Shown here: positions 53,901 through 60,836 of the stretch, piece by piece
Layout of the letters: each line of letters begins with the position of its first letter
Numbering within the stretch: position 1 is the first letter of the stretch
Source of the DNA: Devosia sp. 67-54
GTDB taxonomy: Bacteria; Pseudomonadota; Alphaproteobacteria; Rhizobiales; Devosiaceae
Length of the DNA stretch: 64,000 bases
Assembly: GCF_001899075.1 (NCBI RefSeq)
Contig: NZ_MKVA01000005.1
Coordinates: 372,001-436,000 of the forward strand
Reading direction: 5' to 3'
Position numbers and translations under genes: made by a program
Notes under the pieces: generated by a model
The model's database searches: none
What the model saw: the letters and a program-made list of their open reading frames with translations, nothing else
Told to the model about the DNA's origin: nothing

Positions 53901-56077
53901 CTGAGCTCGGACGAACGGGTGCCCACGGTCGAGGCGAGGAGCTGGGTGCGCTGGTCGAGCGTAGCGGACAGCGCGTTGGAGTGCTGCGTCAGCGTCTCGT
54001 CGATATTGGAGAAGCGCGTCTCCATCACCGTGCCGATGTTGGCGACGTGGGTGTTGAGCGCATTGTCGAGCAGCGTCGTACGGCCGGCGAGCAGTTCGTT
54101 GATCTCCTGGGCGCGGCCGAGCAGGGTGTCGCTCATCTCACCGGTGCGCGATTGCAGGGCGTCCACCAGATCGGTGGTACGCGACTGCAGAGCGTCGACC
54201 ATGTCGGTACTGTGCGACTGCAAAGCGTCGACCAGGTCGGTGGTGCGCGACTGCAGCGACTCCGTCAGGGTCTGGGTACGGCTGTCGAGGGCGTCCGCGA
54301 GAATCTGCGAATGGCCCTCGAGGGCGTCGGAAATCTCGCGTGAGCGGTTGCCGATGACTTCGGTGATCTGCTTGGAGCGCTGCCCCAGCGTCTCGATCAT
54401 CTCGCGCGTGCGCTGGTTGACAATGTCGTTGAAATGGCCGGACTTTTCGTCGAGCGCCATCTCCAGCACGTTGGCGCGGGCGGCGAAGCTCGCATTGTGC
54501 TTTTCGAGCGCGGCGATGAGCTTGTCGCCCTTGTCGCCGACGACGCCGTCGAGTGATTGCAGGCGGGTGTCGATGACCACGGCGATTTCGTCGAGGCGGG
54601 CATCGAACTGCGTGAGGTTCTGCGAGCCGGCGCCCATCAGGGTGACGCGGGCGCGCTCGGTGGTGTCGTCGAGGGCACCGGCGAGCTCGATCATCGAGGT
54701 CTGGAGCTTGCTCTCCATCGAGTTGATCTGGATCGAGAGTTGCTCGTCGAGCTGCTTGGTCAGGCTGCCCATCAGCGCTTCGGCCTCGCGGCTGCGCTGC
54801 TGGATGTCGGCGGAGATGCGCGAGCCGATCATGTCGAGCGCCGACGACACCTCATGGCCGCGGTCGCGCAGCTGGTCGAGCAGCGTGATGCCGCCCTGGC
54901 TCAGCAACTTCGCCAGCGAGGACGTGCGATTCTCTATGGCTTCGGCGAGGGTGGTGGCGCGGTTGTCGAGCGCTTCGGTGAGGCCGTTGGTGCGCGCGTC
55001 GATGACCTGGCTCAGCTCCATCGTGCGGTTCTCGAAGGCCTGGCTGATCGAGCCGGCGCGGTCCTCGAGCGTGATGTTGAGGCGGCTGGCGCTGTCGTCC
55101 AGCGCGCTCAGCAGATGGCTGGTGCGCTGGTCGATCAGCGACACGAAGCTTTCGGTGCGCTCGCCGAAGGCGCCGTTGAGCGAATTGCCGGCGGTTTCGA
55201 GCGCCTTGGTCAGATTTCCGCCCGATTCCACGATGGTGCCGGCGATGCGCTGGCTGATCATGTCCAAGTCGAAAACAAGGCCGGTGTGGCTCTCGGTGAT
55301 GGCCTCGCGCACGCGCTCGGTATTGGTGATCACCGCCTCGCGCTGGCTGGCCAGTTCCTGGATCAGCGCGCGCATGCGGGATTCGTTGTCGGAATAGGTG
55401 CGCTCGAGAGCGGTGACCTCGTTGTGGATCATCACTTCGAGCTCGCCGGCGCGGCTCAAGGCGCGCTCGAGGCCGTCACCCAGGGCGTTGACCTCGCGGC
55501 GCACGGCCTGGCCGACCGAGGCGACCTTCTCGGACGCGGTGGTCTCGGGCTCGGCGAGGCGGATGGCGGCATGCGTCACCGCGGTTGCGGCGTTGCGCAG
55601 ATCCTGGGCGCGGCGGATCAGGGTGGCGATGGCGAAAAAGCCGAGCACCGGAATGACGGCGAGGGCGACGAGGCCGATGAAATCGTTGGAGCCGAAGAAG
55701 GCCGGGCTGCCGAAATCGCGGCCATTGCGGATCAGCGCCACGGCGAGGATGGCGACAACCCAGGCGGCGGCAACGAGGATGGCGACGAGGTTGGGCGTCG
55801 ACGACGAACGCGACTGCAGGCCGTAGAGGATGCGCGAGCCCTGGAAGCGATCGTCATTGGCGACCGAGCCGGCCATCGAGGCCTGCTTGTCGGCGACGCG
55901 GGCGCGGTCGGAGCGGCCGCCGGTCTGCTGCGGGCGGGAGGGAGCGATCAGGGGCTCAGGCTGAGCCTCGGGTTCGGCCGGCGCGGGACCCCCGAAAACG
56001 GAGTCCTTGAGGGCGTCCTCGACCGCCGAAAAGGCCAGCGTTGCGGGATCGTCCTGAGTGTTCGATTTCTTCGCCAT
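50969..56077 (-). CDS. Giant membrane-anchored coiled-coil protein, GPR/RgsE-like (unipolar growth) candidate
   Basis: A 1702-residue protein. N-terminal 95 residues: cytoplasmic, Pro/Ala/Gln-rich. Two transmembrane helices, about 97-116 and 133-154, form a hairpin. From about 160 to 1530 it is almost entirely helical, built from 11-residue repeats such as TTDLVDALQSR and TLGSVVTSETQ. About 1545-1620 is a Pro/Arg linker, and the last 100 residues are a folded tail (FSRRIYTLTGQSTFDQVKRR). Architecture and size match the Growth Pole Ring protein of Agrobacterium (RgsE in Sinorhizobium), a scaffold at the growing pole of Hyphomicrobiales; apolipoprotein-like hits are usual for it. Start RBS is GAGAG. 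The assignment rests on architecture, not alignment. Confidence 0.75.
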   Translation of the reverse strand: MAKKSNTQDDPATLAFSAVEDALKDSVFGGPAPAEPEAQPEPLIAPSRPQQTGGRSDRARVADKQASMAGSVANDDRFQGSRILYGLQSRSSSTPNLVAILVAAAWVVAILAVALIRNGRDFGSPAFFGSNDFIGLVALAVIPVLGFFAIATLIRRAQDLRNAATAVTHAAIRLAEPETTASEKVASVGQAVRREVNALGDGLERALSRAGELEVMIHNEVTALERTYSDNESRMRALIQELASQREAVITNTERVREAITESHTGLVFDLDMISQRIAGTIVESGGNLTKALETAGNSLNGAFGERTESFVSLIDQRTSHLLSALDDSASRLNITLEDRAGSISQAFENRTMELSQVIDARTNGLTEALDNRATTLAEAIENRTSSLAKLLSQGGITLLDQLRDRGHEVSSALDMIGSRISADIQQRSREAEALMGSLTKQLDEQLSIQINSMESKLQTSMIELAGALDDTTERARVTLMGAGSQNLTQFDARLDEIAVVIDTRLQSLDGVVGDKGDKLIAALEKHNASFAARANVLEMALDEKSGHFNDIVNQRTREMIETLGQRSKQITEVIGNRSREISDALEGHSQILADALDSRTQTLTESLQSRTTDLVDALQSHSTDMVDALQSRTTDLVDALQSRTGEMSDTLLGRAQEINELLAGRTTLLDNALNTHVANIGTVMETRFSNIDETLTQHSNALSATLDQRTQLLASTVGTRSSELSEALNARTQQLAEVLGTHTAAIAGAIGDRTMELARTIDAQGTQARDKIDASLRSVTDVMADRATAVTALIASKVGEVNDNLGRGIDSAILRIADAESGVTARIDGAAATVGESARKAADIIETGVNSARKAITDMVDQRLGTLPEAITARADITAERLASLNTAINTALVQSMADLEAGADRIEETISKRIVAATANITLDVAETADRMDTHVRQAMEQIHSASRAIDELISIKAVAATEAIEGRVNALNQSVTQQTNDLAGLIARQGEQFHAVVAGQSDSITSLVAEQAQNLAAVVAQQSDNINAVVTQQTQGLSSVVAQQSDNLSAVIAQQTQGFNAVVEQQTQSVNAVVAEHSANLSSVVARETEALSSVVSRETQTLGSVVTSETQSLGSVIARETQNLGAVVAQQADAISNVVTEQSGSITALVGQHADTLASTVADRASALENALRTHGNILNEALAAAASQTEQMMHTTSERIQSDAIEAFTRLNRANEILQQVLEGANRNLTELETNVASQTATYSSTVRDAVASTEQAGNMVSEQVSGLQSTVRGMMDEFSSLLGNINSEVAAIDQAAASLNQAGTQSLTQLEERRAAMDALSQSFTTRADEIDERMRGFAQSIADTINATERRLLDARAQMEQILSGSGDQVNSALSTATSELTSRLGDFREAAGAETEKASDVLRQTQATMILEMQQALEEATRRFTETASAMRETAKEVGTELEATRSELARGVMELPEETKTSAAAMRRVVAEQIEALSELNAIVRAQSATHDLTERRSAPRQEPRPEPVRAAEPPAPRPAPVTPPPAPRTVTVAEAPTLRPAPVAEAPKPAPARTADDASGGWLRDVLRNANSPAAPAAAPQQNLTALTDEIARSIDPSALGDAWTRYQMGEQNVFSRRIYTLTGQSTFDQVKRRLTADADFAKNAQSYMSEFEQLLQRAASGADPVNETRAYLTSDRGKVYTMLAHASGRLG
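52540..53070 (-). repeat. Hendecad repeat block in the giant protein
   Basis: About 16 consecutive 11-residue units (residues about 1002-1179), for example NLSSVVARETE, ALSSVVSRETQ, TLGSVVTSETQ, SLGSVIARETQ and NLGAVVAQQAD. The 11-residue period with hydrophobics at fixed positions predicts a right-handed coiled coil. Units are highly alike in protein, less so in DNA. Confidence 0.8.
54148..54279 (-). repeat. Tandem 33-bp repeat in the giant protein gene
   Basis: Four consecutive 33-bp units (54148, 54181, 54214, 54247), each reading GCGACTGCA at its start on the plus strand, encode TTDLVDALQSR-type hendecads. The first three are nearly identical in DNA, implying recent duplication or slippage. 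Confidence 0.8.
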
Positions 56078-56418
56078 AACTCTCTACAACTCTCACGTCG
56101 GCTGTTGCGACAAGGGGCGGCATCAGAGTTGTCATGGACCGGTGGCCCTTTCAGGTCTCCGGTACATTTGGGTAAAAAGCGATTCAAATGCCCGCCCAGA
56201 CCCGCCCCATTGCCGCCGCGCGCCGGGTAAGCCTCACCATACATTCAATTTGAGGCAAACCGAGCGGTATCTTAAGCAAAGGTTAATTTGGGCGGATTGG
56301 TGGCGCGGGGCGCCGGTCGATGCAGTGCGAGCGATCGGCTTAAGGGCCTGTTCACCCGGCCGCTCTAGGCTTTCATGCGGCCCCGAAGGGTCATCAGTAT
56401 TCGTGCGTGAGGCCAGAA
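56078..56418. promoter_or_regulatory. Divergent promoter region with a perfect CtrA box
   Basis: A 341-bp gap between the giant coiled-coil gene (minus) and the HPt gene (plus). TTAA-GCAAAGG-TTAA at 56272-56286 exactly fits the CtrA consensus TTAA-N7-TTAA; a half-site TTAA is at 56340-56343. GCCTCA/TGAGGC near 56231-56256 is an inverted repeat. In the 5' leader of the giant gene, ACAACTCT (56086-56093) pairs with AGAGTTGT (56125-56132). No clear sigma-70 boxes were fixed. Confidence 0.6.
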
Positions 56419-56814
56419 ATGCGTGGACAAAGTGCGGCGAAAACCGCGGAAGCGTCCAATCCGCAGGCACAGATTCGGGGTCCGATCGACCTGGCCCATC
56501 TGAGCCGTCAGACACTCGGCGACCACAATCTCGAACTCGAAGTGCTGCGCCTGTTCGACGAGATGAGCCACGTCTATTACGGCCGGCTCGAAACCAGCAC
56601 CACGGTGCCGGACCTGCTGACCAACCTTCATACGCTCAAGGGCGCGGCGGCCGGGATCGGGGCGTTCGGGCTGGCGGAACTGGCGCGGGTGACCGAAAGC
56701 GAGCTCAGGGCCGGCGCGCCGGTCAATCCCGAGCGGATCGACGATTTGCATGTTGCGGTCGAGGAGCTTTCGGCCTTCATCGCCCAGCGGCTGCGGCAGC
56801 AGGACGCGGCGTAG
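56419..56814 (+). CDS. Histidine phosphotransfer (HPt) domain protein
   Basis: A 131-residue single-domain HPt protein. The phosphorylatable His is residue 71 in LLTNLHTLKGAAAGIGAFGL, the canonical HTLKG motif, flanked by helices LELEVLRLFDEM and LHVAVEELSAFIAQRL. The ATG at 56419 has GAGG 6 bases upstream; a GTG four codons earlier is possible. It would pass phosphate between a hybrid kinase and a response regulator. It is too small to be ChpT. It shares a CtrA-box intergenic region with the giant polar-protein candidate. Confidence 0.9.
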   Translation: MRGQSAAKTAEASNPQAQIRGPIDLAHLSRQTLGDHNLELEVLRLFDEMSHVYYGRLETSTTVPDLLTNLHTLKGAAAGIGAFGLAELARVTESELRAGAPVNPERIDDLHVAVEELSAFIAQRLRQQDAA

Positions 56815-56870
56815 CCGGCGTTCCGAGGCTCGGCTTGCGGCCCGCAAGGGGCACCGCTATATGCGGCGCC

Positions 56871-57191
56871 ATGCCGAAAATCACCTTCATCGAAGCCAAC
56901 GGAACCACCTACGAGACCGAGGGGGAGGTGGGCTCCACGGTGATGGAAACCGCCATCATGAACGGCGTGCCGGGCATCATCGCGGAGTGCGGCGGGGCCT
57001 GCACCTGCGCTACCTGCCATGGCTACATCGATGATTCCTTTATGGAAATCGTCGGTCCACCATCGATGATGGAGGAGGACATGCTGGATTTCGCGTTCGA
57101 GGTGAAGCCCAACAGCCGGCTGACCTGCCAGATCAAGGTGAAGCCGGAACTGGACGGGCTGATCGTGCGCGTGCCGTCGCGGCAGGGCTAG
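56871..57191 (+). CDS. [2Fe-2S] ferredoxin, adrenodoxin type (first copy)
   Basis: A 106-residue electron carrier. Cluster ligands Cys40, Cys46 and Cys49 lie in AECGGACTCATCHGYID (C-x5-C-x2-C) and the fourth Cys in NSRLTCQIKV. MEEDMLDFAFEVKPNSRL marks the vertebrate/adrenodoxin-like class. Partner redox enzymes are suggested by the sulfite-reduction genes downstream and the FNR at 62235; the protein is 42% or so identical by eye to the second ferredoxin at 63260. It lies upstream of the cysG operator, so it is probably a separate transcript. Confidence 0.92.
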   Translation: MPKITFIEANGTTYETEGEVGSTVMETAIMNGVPGIIAECGGACTCATCHGYIDDSFMEIVGPPSMMEEDMLDFAFEVKPNSRLTCQIKVKPELDGLIVRVPSRQG

Positions 57192-57262
57192 CGATTTCGT
57201 TCCATCGCCGGGTCGGGCGGCAGAACGGTTTGGCGCGCCCGACGGCCGGCGAGGAAAAATAA

Positions 57263-57313
57263 AAGCTATTGTATTTCAATAGCTTGTAGCAAAAGTCCAA
57301 AGTCGACTATACC
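57263..57313 (+). promoter_or_regulatory. Operator-like palindrome and promoter of the sulfur operon
   Basis: A 9-bp perfect inverted repeat, AAGCTATTG (57263-57271) and CAATAGCTT (57277-57285), spacer TATTT. It overlaps a -35-like TTGTAG (57284-57289); 18 bases further is TATACC (57308-57313), a good -10. It ends 19 bases before the cysG ATG. The AT-rich palindrome covering the -35 suggests a repressor site for the cys genes; the regulator is not in the window. Confidence 0.6.
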
Positions 57314-57332
57314 GCGGCGCGAAAGGCCGCGA

Positions 57333-58682
57333 ATGGGTGAACTCAACACATTCCCCGTCAGCTACAAGGTCAAGGGTCAGCGCATCGTCGTGGTCGGCGG
57401 TGGAGAAGAAGCCCTCAACAAAGCCCGGTTGGCCGCTAAGACGACTGCTTCAGTCGTGATTATTTCGGACGAAGCGACCGTTTCCTTCGACGGCATCGAC
57501 CACGAACTTGTGTCAGGACATCGCGGGTTCGGTGCGCTCGAGGGGGCAGCACTGGTGTTCGTCGCGGAAAAGAGTCCCGTCGCGGACGCGGTGAAGGCCG
57601 AGGCACGGCGGCGCGGCATCCCGGTCAACGTCGTCGATACGCCGGACGAGTGCGACTTCTACGTGCCCTCGATCGTCGAGCGCGCGCCGCTGACGGTGGC
57701 GGTGTCGACCGAGGGCGACGCGCCGGTGCTGGCACGGCTGGTGAGGGCGCAGATCGAGGCGATGCTGTCGCCCGACACCGGGCGGCTGGCGCGGCTCGCC
57801 GGATCGCTGCGCGGGCGGGTGGCGGCGACGCTGGGCAAGCTGCAGGCGCGGCGGTTCTACGAGGATCTGGTGACGGGCGTCGGCGAGCCCGAGGCGCTGC
57901 TCGACGCGCATGCGGGAGAGGCGGCCGGCGAGGTGTGGCTGATCGGGGCGGGACCGGGGGCCGAGGACCTGCTGACGCTCAGGGCGCAGCGGCTGCTGCA
58001 GGCGGCGGACGTGATCGTCCACGACCAGCTGGTGCCGGACGCGGTGATCGAGATGGGCCGGCGCGACGCCGAGCGGATCAGCGTGGGCAAGAAGAAGGGG
58101 CACCATTCCTTCACGCAGGCCCAGATCAATGCGCTGCTGGTACGGCTGGCGCGGCAGGGCAAGCGCGTGGCGCGGCTGAAGAGCGGCGACCCGATGGTGT
58201 TCGGGCGCGCCGGCGAGGAGATCGCGGCGCTGCGCAAGGCCGGCATCGGCTATCGGATCGTGCCGGGGGTGAGCGCGGCGCTGGCCGCAGCCGCCGATAC
58301 GGCGACCCCGGTGACGCTGCGCAGGGTATCGCCGGGGGTGATCTTCGCCACCGCGCACGGCGCCGACAGCGCCGAGCTCGACCATTGGGCGGCGCTGGCC
58401 GGGGCCGGACTGACGCTGGCGCTCTACATGGGCAAGTCGATCGCCATGGAAACCGCCGGCAAGCTGCTTCGGCGCGGCATGCGGCCGGATCTGCCGGTGG
58501 GCGTGGTGGCGAACGCCGGGCGCCGCAATCGCTCGCTGTACCGCGCCACGCTGGGCGACATCGCCGCGGATGGCGCCGACATGGCAGACGGGCCGGCGGT
58601 GATCTTCATCGGCGAGGCGGTGGCGCATGGCGACTGGGCCGCGGCGGAAGATTTGGCGGTCGCGAAATTCAAGGTGGCATGA
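57333..58682 (+). CDS. cysG: Siroheme synthase (trifunctional CysG)
   Basis: A 449-residue enzyme making siroheme, the prosthetic group of sulfite and nitrite reductases, from uroporphyrinogen III. N-terminal NAD-dependent precorrin-2 dehydrogenase/ferrochelatase half: RIVVVGGGEEALNKARLAAK and VVDTPDECDFYVPSIVERAP. C-terminal uroporphyrinogen methyltransferase half (from about residue 207): VWLIGAGPGAEDLLTLRAQR, ERISVGKKKGHHSFTQAQIN, VARLKSGDPMVFGRAGEEI, VTLRRVSPGVIFATAHGA. The N-terminal ATG follows a promoter and palindrome. First gene of the sulfur operon; the next stop/start is 1 base apart. Confidence 0.96.
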   Translation: MGELNTFPVSYKVKGQRIVVVGGGEEALNKARLAAKTTASVVIISDEATVSFDGIDHELVSGHRGFGALEGAALVFVAEKSPVADAVKAEARRRGIPVNVVDTPDECDFYVPSIVERAPLTVAVSTEGDAPVLARLVRAQIEAMLSPDTGRLARLAGSLRGRVAATLGKLQARRFYEDLVTGVGEPEALLDAHAGEAAGEVWLIGAGPGAEDLLTLRAQRLLQAADVIVHDQLVPDAVIEMGRRDAERISVGKKKGHHSFTQAQINALLVRLARQGKRVARLKSGDPMVFGRAGEEIAALRKAGIGYRIVPGVSAALAAAADTATPVTLRRVSPGVIFATAHGADSAELDHWAALAGAGLTLALYMGKSIAMETAGKLLRRGMRPDLPVGVVANAGRRNRSLYRATLGDIAADGADMADGPAVIFIGEAVAHGDWAAAEDLAVAKFKVA

Positions 58683-58988
58683 ATGGACATTCTCACCGGC
58701 AACGAGCTGGTCAGTGGAGCGACGGTCTATCTGAGCAGAAGCGGCCTTTGGGTCGAGGATTTGCAGCAGGCGCGCGTCTTCCTCAAGGAAGAGGCGGAGG
58801 CGCGCGACGCGGCGCTGGACGCGAGCCGCAACACCATGCGCATCAATTCGCTGGAGATCGAGACGGTGCAACTGCGCGACGGCACGATCTATCCCGACCG
58901 CATCCGCGAGCGCATCCGCGCCGCGGGGCCCACGGCGCCGCGCTTCGACCGGCAGCACCTCGGACAGGACGACCATGTATCGATATGA
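58683..58988 (+). CDS. DUF2849 protein
   Basis: A 101-residue protein: MDILTGNELVSGATVYLSRS, then LWVEDLQQARVFLKEEAEAR. DUF2849 genes are commonly sandwiched between cysG and cysI in alphaproteobacteria, and the position here is the same. It starts immediately after the cysG stop and overlaps cysI by 14 bases. Function is unknown; a role in sulfite reductase assembly or activity is suggested only by gene order. Confidence 0.9.
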   Translation: MDILTGNELVSGATVYLSRSGLWVEDLQQARVFLKEEAEARDAALDASRNTMRINSLEIETVQLRDGTIYPDRIRERIRAAGPTAPRFDRQHLGQDDHVSI

Positions 58989-60633
58989 CGAGTTCGACGC
59001 CGCGTTCGTGCAGGAGCGCACGGCGCAGTTCACCGACCAGGTGATGCGGCGGGTGCGCGGCGAGATCAACGAGGACCAGTTCCGGCCGCTCCGGCTGATG
59101 AACGGGCTCTACCTGCAATTGCACGCCTATATGTTCCGCATCGCCATTCCGTACGGCACGCTGCGCTCGAAGCAGCTGCGCAAGCTGGCGTTCCTGGCGC
59201 GCGCCTACGACCGCGGCTACGGGCATTTCACCACGCGCACCAACATCCAGTTCAACTGGCCGCGGCTGAGCGATGTGCCGAAGATGATCGAGCATCTCAA
59301 CGAGGTGGAGATGCATTCGATCCAGACTTCGGGCAATTGCATCCGCAACATCTCGACCGACCAGTTCGCCGGCGCCGCCGCGGACGAAATCATCGATCCG
59401 CGGCCGATGGCGGAGATCCTGCGGCAGTGGTCGAGCCTGCACCCGGAGTTCTCGTACCTGCCGCGCAAGTTCAAGTTCGCCATGACCGGCTCGGCGAACG
59501 ACCGCGCGGCGATCAAGTTCCACGACATCGGCATGAAGGCGGTGACCAATCCGGCCGGCGAGATCGGCTGGGAGATCTGGGTCGGCGGCGGGCTGGGACG
59601 CACGCCGATGATCGCCAAGATGATCCGCGGCTATGTCGAGCACGAGAATTTGCTCGCCTATCTGGAGAGCATCCTGCGCGTCTACAACCGCTACGGCCGA
59701 CGCGACAACAAATGGAAGGCGCGCATCAAGATTCTGGTGCACGAGACCGGCATCGACAAGCTGCGCGACGAGGTGGAGGCCGAATATGCGCAGATGAAGG
59801 GCGGCGTGCTGACGCTGCCGCAGGCCGAGCTCGACCGCATCAGCGCCTATTTTGCCGAGCCGCCGTTCGAGCTGGTGAACGCGACGCAGATCGACGTGGT
59901 GAAGGAGAAGGCAGCCGACGCGCCCTATGGCGAATGGCTGGAGCGCAATATCCATTCGCACAAGCACCCCGGCTACGTGTCGGTGACGATTTCGCTGAAG
60001 CCGATCGGCGGTGCGCCGGGCGACTGCACGGCCGAGCAGATGGAGGCGGTGGCCGAGCTGGGCGAGCGCTATTCGTTCGACGAAATCCGGGTGACGCATG
60101 AGCAGAACCTGGTTCTGCCGCATGTGCGGATCGCCGACCTGCGGACGGTCTACGACCGGCTGGTCGAGGCGGGCCTGGCGAGCGGCAATGCCGGGCTGAT
60201 CACCGACATGATCACCTGCCCGGGCCTCGATTTCTGCTCGCTGGCCAATGCGCGCTCGATCCCCATCGCTCAGGCGATCTCGCACAAATTCGCGGCGCCC
60301 GAGCGGCAGCGCGAGATCGGCAACCTCAAGATCAAGATCTCGGGCTGCATCAATGCCTGCGGCCACCACCATGTGGGCCATATCGGCATCCTCGGGGTCG
60401 AGAAGAAGGGCACCGAGCTCTACCAGATCACGGTGGGCGGCGACGCCACCGAAGCGGCGGCGCTGGGCGACACGCTCGGCCACGGCTTCGTTGCCGACGA
60501 GGTGCCGGCGGCGATCGAGCGGCTGGTGGAGGCGTATATCGCGCGGCGCGAGACGGCGGACGAGCCGTTCATCGAGGTGTATCGGCGGGTGGGCGACGCG
60601 CCGTTCAAGGAGGCGCTGTATGGAAATGCGTGA
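58975..60633 (+). CDS. cysI: Sulfite reductase hemoprotein (ferredoxin-type nitrite/sulfite reductase family)
   Basis: A 552-residue siroheme-[4Fe-4S] enzyme reducing sulfite to sulfide with six electrons. Cluster Cys residues are Cys415 and Cys421 (TCPGLDFCSLA) and Cys458 and Cys462 (SGCINACGHHH). Siroheme contacts: HFTTRTNIQFNWPRLSDVPK and TSGNCIRNIS. No CysJ flavoprotein gene is near; FNR and ferredoxin genes downstream suggest ferredoxin supplies electrons. A nitrite reductase reading is possible by sequence, but the cys neighbours favour sulfite. A repeat-filled 203-bp gap follows. Confidence 0.93.
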   Translation: MYRYDEFDAAFVQERTAQFTDQVMRRVRGEINEDQFRPLRLMNGLYLQLHAYMFRIAIPYGTLRSKQLRKLAFLARAYDRGYGHFTTRTNIQFNWPRLSDVPKMIEHLNEVEMHSIQTSGNCIRNISTDQFAGAAADEIIDPRPMAEILRQWSSLHPEFSYLPRKFKFAMTGSANDRAAIKFHDIGMKAVTNPAGEIGWEIWVGGGLGRTPMIAKMIRGYVEHENLLAYLESILRVYNRYGRRDNKWKARIKILVHETGIDKLRDEVEAEYAQMKGGVLTLPQAELDRISAYFAEPPFELVNATQIDVVKEKAADAPYGEWLERNIHSHKHPGYVSVTISLKPIGGAPGDCTAEQMEAVAELGERYSFDEIRVTHEQNLVLPHVRIADLRTVYDRLVEAGLASGNAGLITDMITCPGLDFCSLANARSIPIAQAISHKFAAPERQREIGNLKIKISGCINACGHHHVGHIGILGVEKKGTELYQITVGGDATEAAALGDTLGHGFVADEVPAAIERLVEAYIARRETADEPFIEVYRRVGDAPFKEALYGNA

Positions 60634-60675
60634 GGTCGCGGTCGGCAGTTCGATGAGATGGAGCAGTCGGCGTTC

Positions 60676-60815
60676 CTCTCCCGCTTGCGGGGGAGGGGGA
60701 CCACGCGTCAGCGTGGTGGAGGGGGAGGCCGCTTGCTCCGTGCTCGTGGCCGCCCCCTTCCGTCGGCTTCGCCGCCACCTTCCCCCGCACGCGGGAGAAG
60801 GAGTCCCGACTGCGA
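60676..60815. repeat. Palindromic repeat cluster inside the sulfur operon
   Basis: Two arms: CTCCCGCTTGCGGGGGAG at about 60690 with a CACGCGTCAGCGTG hairpin, and an inverted counterpart ending CCCCCGCACGCGGGAGAAGG at about 60785-60810. It separates cysI from the cysH-DUF934 gene. It does not resemble a terminator, as no T-run is present. Confidence 0.7.
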
Positions 60816-60836
60816 GGGCTGCCGTCAGGGTGTGTC

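Noticed and set aside
54148-54279. Possible CRISPR array because of regular 33-bp units
   Set aside because: The units are contiguous without unique spacers, stay in frame with the protein, and encode its 11-residue helical repeat. No cas genes.
50990-55397. Very long open frames (over 1000 codons) on the plus strand opposite the giant coiled-coil gene
   Set aside because: They mirror the codon pattern of the minus-strand gene in GC-rich DNA, have repeat-driven composition (Asp/Gly/His/Leu or Ser/Arg runs), no RBS and no family resemblance.
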